From a cf. Phormidesmis sp. LEGE 11477 (GTDB lineage Bacteria > Cyanobacteriota > Cyanobacteriia > Phormidesmidales > Phormidesmidaceae), in NCBI RefSeq assembly GCF_015207105.1, contig NZ_JADEXO010000064.1, positions 1 to 34,952 of the forward strand: a stretch of DNA of 34,952 bases. The letters are read 5' to 3'. The stretch's first letter is position 1. Each line of letters begins with the position of its first letter. The position numbers were made by a program, and so were the translations under genes. The notes beneath the pieces are model-generated. The model saw only the letters and a list, made by a program, of their open reading frames with translations. It searched no databases and was not told where the DNA came from. Below, piece by piece: positions 31,223 through 34,952 of this stretch.

Positions 31223-31964
31223 AAAGAAGAATGTGGTTCGATCTGCGGCGATGGGTACGGCACTAGGTGAGGTGCTAAATGCTAAAAGCAGCGCCTGGCC
31301 ACCGATGATCAATGCAGTGGCCAAGCGGTTTGATGCGGAGTATGAAGGAAAATCCTTTGAGCTGCCTGAAGAGGTGGAGGCGATGCCAGTTTTTCGGGAT
31401 TGGGCGGCGGGTTCGCTAAATTCTCGGGTGGCCTCTCCGTTTTGGCAGATCGCCAAGCCTAAGAAGAATCAGCACTGCCTAGATCTAGGCTGTGGGTTCA
31501 GCTTTTTGATCTACGAGTGGAAAGCTTGGCAGGCAAGGTTCTACGGTCAAGATGTAAGCGAATTTGCTATCAAGACGCTGCATCAGCGCGGGCCTCAGCT
31601 AGATTCAAAGCTGTTTCAAGGTGTGAAGCAGGGAGCCGCTCATCAGCTTGACTATCCGCCTGAGAGCTTTGATATGGCGATCGCAACAGGGTTTAGCTGC
31701 TATTACCCGATCGACTATTGGCAGACGGTGATGGAAGCTGTCAGGCCGCTGCTCAAGCCAGGCGGAGTTTTCGTGTTTGACGTGATCGATGCTGAGCAGC
31801 CGCTCGCTGAGAACTGGGCGATTTTGGAGACTTATTTGGGCGCTGAGGTGTTTTTGGAAGAACTAGGTGATTGGCGATCGCTGATCAAGCAAGTTGGTGC
31901 CAAAGTCATCAAGCAGCAGGATGGTGAACTGTTTCATCTATATAAAGTGCGCTGGCCATCGTAA
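31212..31964 (+). CDS. Class I SAM-dependent methyltransferase
   Basis: 250 residues. SAM motif I is CLDLGCGFSFLIYEW (about 91-105), followed by the acidic residue in FYGQDVSEFA, a motif around FDMAIATGFSCYYP and PLLKPGGVFVFDVIDAEQPL (post-III region). These set the fold, not the substrate. About 80 N-terminal residues include a basic start (MSKSKKNVVRSA) and PVFRDWAAGSLNSRVASPFW, family-typical of a cyanobacterial branch. Its TAA stop is followed at once by the cobK GTG, so the two are translationally coupled. That could tie it to corrin methylation, but the known cobalamin methyltransferases belong to a different (class III) fold, so a direct role there is doubtful. Confidence 0.85.
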   Translation: MSKSKKNVVRSAAMGTALGEVLNAKSSAWPPMINAVAKRFDAEYEGKSFELPEEVEAMPVFRDWAAGSLNSRVASPFWQIAKPKKNQHCLDLGCGFSFLIYEWKAWQARFYGQDVSEFAIKTLHQRGPQLDSKLFQGVKQGAAHQLDYPPESFDMAIATGFSCYYPIDYWQTVMEAVRPLLKPGGVFVFDVIDAEQPLAENWAILETYLGAEVFLEELGDWRSLIKQVGAKVIKQQDGELFHLYKVRWPS

Positions 31965-32876
31965 GTGCGCGCTTGCGTCTGGCTGATCGGGGGTACGAGT
32001 GAAAGTGCAGCGGTTGCTAGGGCGCTGTTTGATGCGGATGTGCCCTATGTCGTGACGGTGACAACGGAGGCGGCTAGGCAGCTGTACCCCAGCGCGGCCA
32101 ATGTATGGGTTGGTCAATTGTCGGCAAATTCGATCGCTGCGTTTATTCAGCGCTGGCAGGTGAAGTGCATATTAGATGCGTCTCATCCGTTTGCCAGTGA
32201 GATTTCTCGGCTGGCGATCGCAATTGCCAATCAATCCGCCGAATTACCAGGTGCGGCCTATCTCCGCTATGAACGCACTGAAATTTGCCAGCAGTCTTCC
32301 AGCCAGCAGTCTTCCAGCCAGCAGTCTCTTCACAGTAAAAATGACGCTGAGGAACATCCTGATAGGAAAAGTACGGATACGGACAGTGCTGAGCGCTCAA
32401 TTATCAGCCCAATCACCAGTATCAGCTCACTTGGCGAGCTGTTAGATAGCAGTGTCTTCTCGCAGATTTTACGGTATCAGCGAATACTTTTCACCCTAGG
32501 CTGCCGACAGCTCTCTCAGTTTTCATCGCACCTTGATCGCCTGCGTCAAACCTCGCAGCTATTTGTTCGCGTGCTGCCCTCTATAGAAGCGCTGTCAGCG
32601 GCGCTAGCGGCTGGATTCTCTACTCAAGAGATTGTCGCCATCAGGCCGCCAATTTCCCCGGCATTAGAACGCGCCCTGTGGCAGCAGTGGCAGATCTCTG
32701 TAGTCATTGCCAAGGCATCTGGCATAGCGGGGGGCGAAGTGGTGAAGCGGGCGATCGCACTTGAGCTAGGCGTACACCTGATCTTGATCAGACGTCCTTC
32801 GATAATCTACCCCCAACAAACAAATTTAATCTCCGAAGCTGTTGAATTTTGTGCCGAAACGCTCAGGTTGTACTAA
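31965..32876 (+). CDS. cobK: Precorrin-6A reductase CobK/CbiJ
   Basis: 303 residues from GTG 31965, which follows the previous stop with no base between. CobK reduces precorrin-6A (or cobalt-precorrin-6A) with NADPH in cobalamin synthesis. Marks: VWLIGGTSESAAVARAL (nucleotide site, about 5-21), CILDASHPFASEISRLA (68-84 approx.), IVAIRPPISPALE and VIAKASGIAGGEVVKRAIAL, with a C-terminal LGVHLILIRRP. An extra polar stretch of about 45 residues (105-150) interrupts the family pattern and starts with an in-frame 15-nt, three-copy repeat (QQSSS, QQSSS, QQSLH). Other cob genes are not in the window. Confidence 0.9.
   Translation: MRACVWLIGGTSESAAVARALFDADVPYVVTVTTEAARQLYPSAANVWVGQLSANSIAAFIQRWQVKCILDASHPFASEISRLAIAIANQSAELPGAAYLRYERTEICQQSSSQQSSSQQSLHSKNDAEEHPDRKSTDTDSAERSIISPITSISSLGELLDSSVFSQILRYQRILFTLGCRQLSQFSSHLDRLRQTSQLFVRVLPSIEALSAALAAGFSTQEIVAIRPPISPALERALWQQWQISVVIAKASGIAGGEVVKRAIALELGVHLILIRRPSIIYPQQTNLISEAVEFCAETLRLY
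32289..32333. repeat. 15-nt in-frame array, 3 copies, inside cobK
   Basis: CAGCAGTCTTCCAGC twice without mismatch (32289-32303, 32304-32318), then CAGCAGTCTCTTCAC. It encodes Q/S-rich residues within an insertion relative to CobK. Confidence 0.95.
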
Positions 32877-32883
32877 CCTAGCG

Positions 32884-32911
32884 CTTAAGTGAAGTTACTT
32901 AAGTGAAGTTG
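32884..32911. repeat. 14-nt tandem duplication, 2 copies
   Basis: CTTAAGTGAAGTTA then CTTAAGTGAAGTTG (13/14), 7 nt after the cobK stop. Confidence 0.93.
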
Positions 32912-32931
32912 CTGCAGTGTTCGCACTTTGC

Positions 32932-32961
32932 CTTACATACTCTCTACTTACAGACTCTCTA
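32932..32961. repeat. 15-nt tandem duplication, 2 copies
   Basis: CTTACATACTCTCTA then CTTACAGACTCTCTA (14/15). Confidence 0.93.
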
Positions 32962-33057
32962 ATGGTGAAACCTTTGTCATAGCAGAGCAAAGTGGTCAGC
33001 CAGCATGCAGATGCATCCGACGTAGTTATTCAGATGGGTCAGCAGGTGAGAAATAAG

Positions 33058-33083
33058 CCGATAGGCTGAGCTGATAGGCTTCG
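33058..33083. repeat. 13-nt tandem duplication, 2 copies
   Basis: CCGATAGGCTGAG then CTGATAGGCTTCG (10/13). Confidence 0.7.
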
Positions 33084-33159
33084 ATCATCGGTACTTTAAT
33101 CCTTGTACTCCTCGGCCCATAGTTTATAGCGCCATAGTCTAGTGTTACGCTCAGGCGCA

Positions 33160-33205
33160 TCAACAGCTAAGCGTATTCGGCCTCAACAGCTAGCTGTATA
33201 TAGCC
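33160..33205. repeat. 23-nt tandem duplication, 2 decayed copies
   Basis: The two 23-nt copies (33160-33182, 33183-33205) both begin TCAACAGCTA and end GCC; 17/23 identical. It is the longest unit seen in two clear copies. Confidence 0.65.
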
Positions 33206-33227
33206 AAGCAGAAATGTGGAGTTTGCT

Positions 33228-33261
33228 CTATAGGCTTCTCACAACTATAGGCTTCTCACAA
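33228..33261. repeat. Perfect 17-nt tandem duplication, 2 copies
   Basis: CTATAGGCTTCTCACAA at 33228-33244 and 33245-33261 with no mismatch, the longest exact duplication in the window. Confidence 0.97.
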
Positions 33262-33416
33262 AGAGTCCCACCAGCAGTGTTCTTCCGTATCTGTTCGTAC
33301 ACCTCTATACAAGAGAGAGTATTATCTGCGTTCGCTCCTTGACTATTGCTTGATAAGTGCTATCGTGATGGCTACTTTTGGCATTTCTCTCTGTTCCAGA
33401 ATATTTACTTCTTACT

Positions 33417-34940
33417 ATGCAACCGAGGCCAACTCCCCCCTTCAACTCATCGACAGCAGGCGCTCGCCGGGCTGTTGTGGGGTCGGCGGTGCCCGGCGCT
33501 GTTTCTGCAGCCGGGGGAATGGCAGGTATGACCAATGGAACCTCTGTCTACGCGCTAAAAGAGTTAGTTGCTAGGCTGCAGCGAGAGCAAAACAAAATTC
33601 AAGATCTGTTGGGTTCGCTAGGCTTTGCCCTCCGTAGCTTGAATAACCTCAATCAGTTTCTAGAGCTGATTCCGATGATCGCTAGCCGCGTGACGGATGC
33701 GACTGGCGGGGCCTTGGTGATGTGCCAGCCCGACGGTCATCTTCGACTAGAGCAGCTACATTGCTCTGGCGACGACGATTGCAATAGCGTCCGTCTGGCT
33801 TTGGAGATGGCAACTAGGCAGATAGCGCCCTCTCCAGCTCTAGCGCTGAAAGCTGTCGATAGCAGTTCGAGCGCGTTGACTAGTGCCGCGATGCTCTCTT
33901 TAGACCGCTATGCCTGTCGCTATCTCGGCGCAGACTTTCAAATATTCGGCACCGCTATTATTGTTCAAAACATTGAACGCGGCAGGCTCTATGTTTTCAG
34001 TCAAGAAGGCGACTATACCTGGAGCGATACCCGAGAAAACCTGGTTCGCCTAGTGGCTGACCAAACTGCGGTTGCTATAGAAAACAATCAGCTGACTCAC
34101 GAGCTTAGAAACAAAGAGCGACTTGATCGAGAATTAGAGCTAGGTGCAGAGATCCAAGCGCAATTGCTGCCACGACAGTGCCCACAGATTGAAGGCGTCG
34201 ATCTTGCTGCTAGATGTCAGACCGCGAATAAAGTAGGCGGCGACTATTACGATTTTATCCCGACCACTTACGAACAGTTGCGCGCCCCCGATGCCCCCTC
34301 TTCTAGAGAAAAGCCTTGGAACTTTGCTATTGGCGATGTTATGGGTAAAGGCGTGCCAGCGGGGCTAATGATGACCATGCTGCGCGGTATGCTGCGCGCT
34401 GAAGTGCTCAATAGTCATTCTCCTGCTCACCTTTTGCAGCATTTGAACTGGGTGATGCGTACCGACCTAGAAAGCTCCAACCGATTCGTCACGCTGTTCT
34501 GCGCTCAGTATGACCCCCTGACACAGGTGCTGTCCTACGGCAATGCGGCGCATAACCCTCCTTTACTTTGGCAGGCTGCAACCGGTCAGGTTCTCCGCCT
34601 AGACGCTGACGGTATGCTGCTGGGGTTAGATATGGAGACGCACTACCAGGAGAATCAGATACAGCTTCAGCCGGGAGATACGGTGATTTACTACACCGAT
34701 GGTTTTACCGAAGCGGCTGACCGCGATGGCCGCCGCTTCGACGAAGACAACCTGATTGATTCGTTCGGCTGGGCCTGCCGCAACTTCACAGACTCCGATG
34801 AGATTCTACAGTATTTGTTCGACATGCTGAGTCGCTTTGTAGGACATGACCGAGAGGCAGAGGACGACACAACCCTTGTCGTGATGAGAATTACTCAGCC
34901 AGCGGAATTTAGACAGCTATCTACAGAGCCTTTGGTCTAG
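33417..34940 (+). CDS. GAF-PP2C (SpoIIE/RsbU-like) serine phosphatase
   Basis: 507 residues from the ATG at 33417. A Gly/Ala-rich N-terminus (1-40) leads to a coiled-coil-like helix (LKELVARLQREQNKIQDLL), a GAF domain at about 65-225 (LELIPMIASRVTDATGGALV to LVRLVADQTAVAIENNQL), a signalling-helix linker (ELRNKERLDRELELGAEIQ) and the PP2C/SpoIIE domain: GGDYYDF, AIGDVMGKGVPAGLMM, LSYGNAAHNPPLL, IYYTDGFTEAADRDGRRF and EDDTTLVV. The metal-binding aspartates in GDYYD, GDVMGKG, YTDG and EDDTT are in place, so it should be active. It most likely dephosphorylates a STAS antagonist, possibly the one encoded at 27196. Ends 12 nt before the window edge. Confidence 0.92.
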   Translation: MQPRPTPPFNSSTAGARRAVVGSAVPGAVSAAGGMAGMTNGTSVYALKELVARLQREQNKIQDLLGSLGFALRSLNNLNQFLELIPMIASRVTDATGGALVMCQPDGHLRLEQLHCSGDDDCNSVRLALEMATRQIAPSPALALKAVDSSSSALTSAAMLSLDRYACRYLGADFQIFGTAIIVQNIERGRLYVFSQEGDYTWSDTRENLVRLVADQTAVAIENNQLTHELRNKERLDRELELGAEIQAQLLPRQCPQIEGVDLAARCQTANKVGGDYYDFIPTTYEQLRAPDAPSSREKPWNFAIGDVMGKGVPAGLMMTMLRGMLRAEVLNSHSPAHLLQHLNWVMRTDLESSNRFVTLFCAQYDPLTQVLSYGNAAHNPPLLWQAATGQVLRLDADGMLLGLDMETHYQENQIQLQPGDTVIYYTDGFTEAADRDGRRFDEDNLIDSFGWACRNFTDSDEILQYLFDMLSRFVGHDREAEDDTTLVVMRITQPAEFRQLSTEPLV

Positions 34941-34952
34941 ATTGTCTGATAT

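Larger units (their letters stand above)
32877..33416. other. 540-nt gap dense in tandem duplications
   Basis: Between cobK and the phosphatase gene. It contains five separate duplications (32884, 32932, 33058, 33160, 33228) covering about 147 of 540 nt, each of different sequence. No gene, RNA or strong terminator is visible; open frames at 33142 and elsewhere are short and unlike proteins. Confidence 0.7.

Noticed and set aside
33142-33342. 66-codon plus-strand frame in the cobK-phosphatase gap
   Set aside because: It covers two tandem duplications, has no ribosome site and no protein-like composition.

Overview
The window is a piece of cyanobacterial chromosome. The HIP1 octamer GCGATCGC occurs about 35-40 times by eye, where chance predicts less than one. 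The gene set is also cyanobacterial: a CRR6-type NdhI assembly factor, DUF3727, DUF1400 and DUF3352 proteins, plant-type glycerate kinase, a long GMP-type pyrophosphorylase fusion and a SigA-type sigma factor. Base composition is moderate, near 50-53% GC. I cannot name the species. The density of short intergenic duplications would suit a large-genome Leptolyngbya-like lineage, but that is a guess. I see no insertion sequence, prophage, CRISPR array, tRNA or rRNA.

Layout. 1-2500: a cut FAD monooxygenase (-), a Uma2-like protein (+) and an inositol-monophosphatase-family enzyme (+). 2579-6711, all on the minus strand: a DUF1400 hydrolase, ilvD and a hicA-hicB toxin-antitoxin pair. 7113-9436: a small cyanobacterial protein, wecB (-) and a CRR6 homologue. 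9597-17609 is a long plus-strand run: CofE-like membrane protein, GNAT, ruvX, DUF3727, mltG, yqeG-type phosphatase, proB, galE. 17699-19307: msrA (-) and thyX (+). A gene-poor 1.23 kb follows, then the primary sigma factor at 20538. 22007-27510, plus strand: PstS-like protein, lexA, DUF3352 protein, glycerate kinase, STAS anti-sigma antagonist. 27598-30587, minus strand: the pyrophosphorylase/mutase fusion and a 4-nt-overlapping ssb. 30953-34940, plus strand: a small membrane protein, a methyltransferase joined directly to cobK, a 540-nt gap, and a GAF-PP2C phosphatase.

Most genes are housekeeping: branched-chain amino acid and proline synthesis, nucleotide-sugar and wall metabolism, dTMP synthesis, DNA repair, photorespiration and cobalamin. 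Regulatory links visible here are a LexA operator upstream of lexA, and a STAS antagonist plus SpoIIE-like phosphatase that could be two arms of one partner-switching module.

The strongest unexplained signal is not a gene. Most intergenic gaps carry a tandem duplication of 10-17 nt, in two to five copies, usually 80-100% identical and with a different sequence at each locus. They often abut or overlap start and stop codons, and the same kind of event appears in frame in hydrophilic or linker-like parts of several proteins. I describe this as a locus-independent micro-duplication process rather than a dispersed repeat family.
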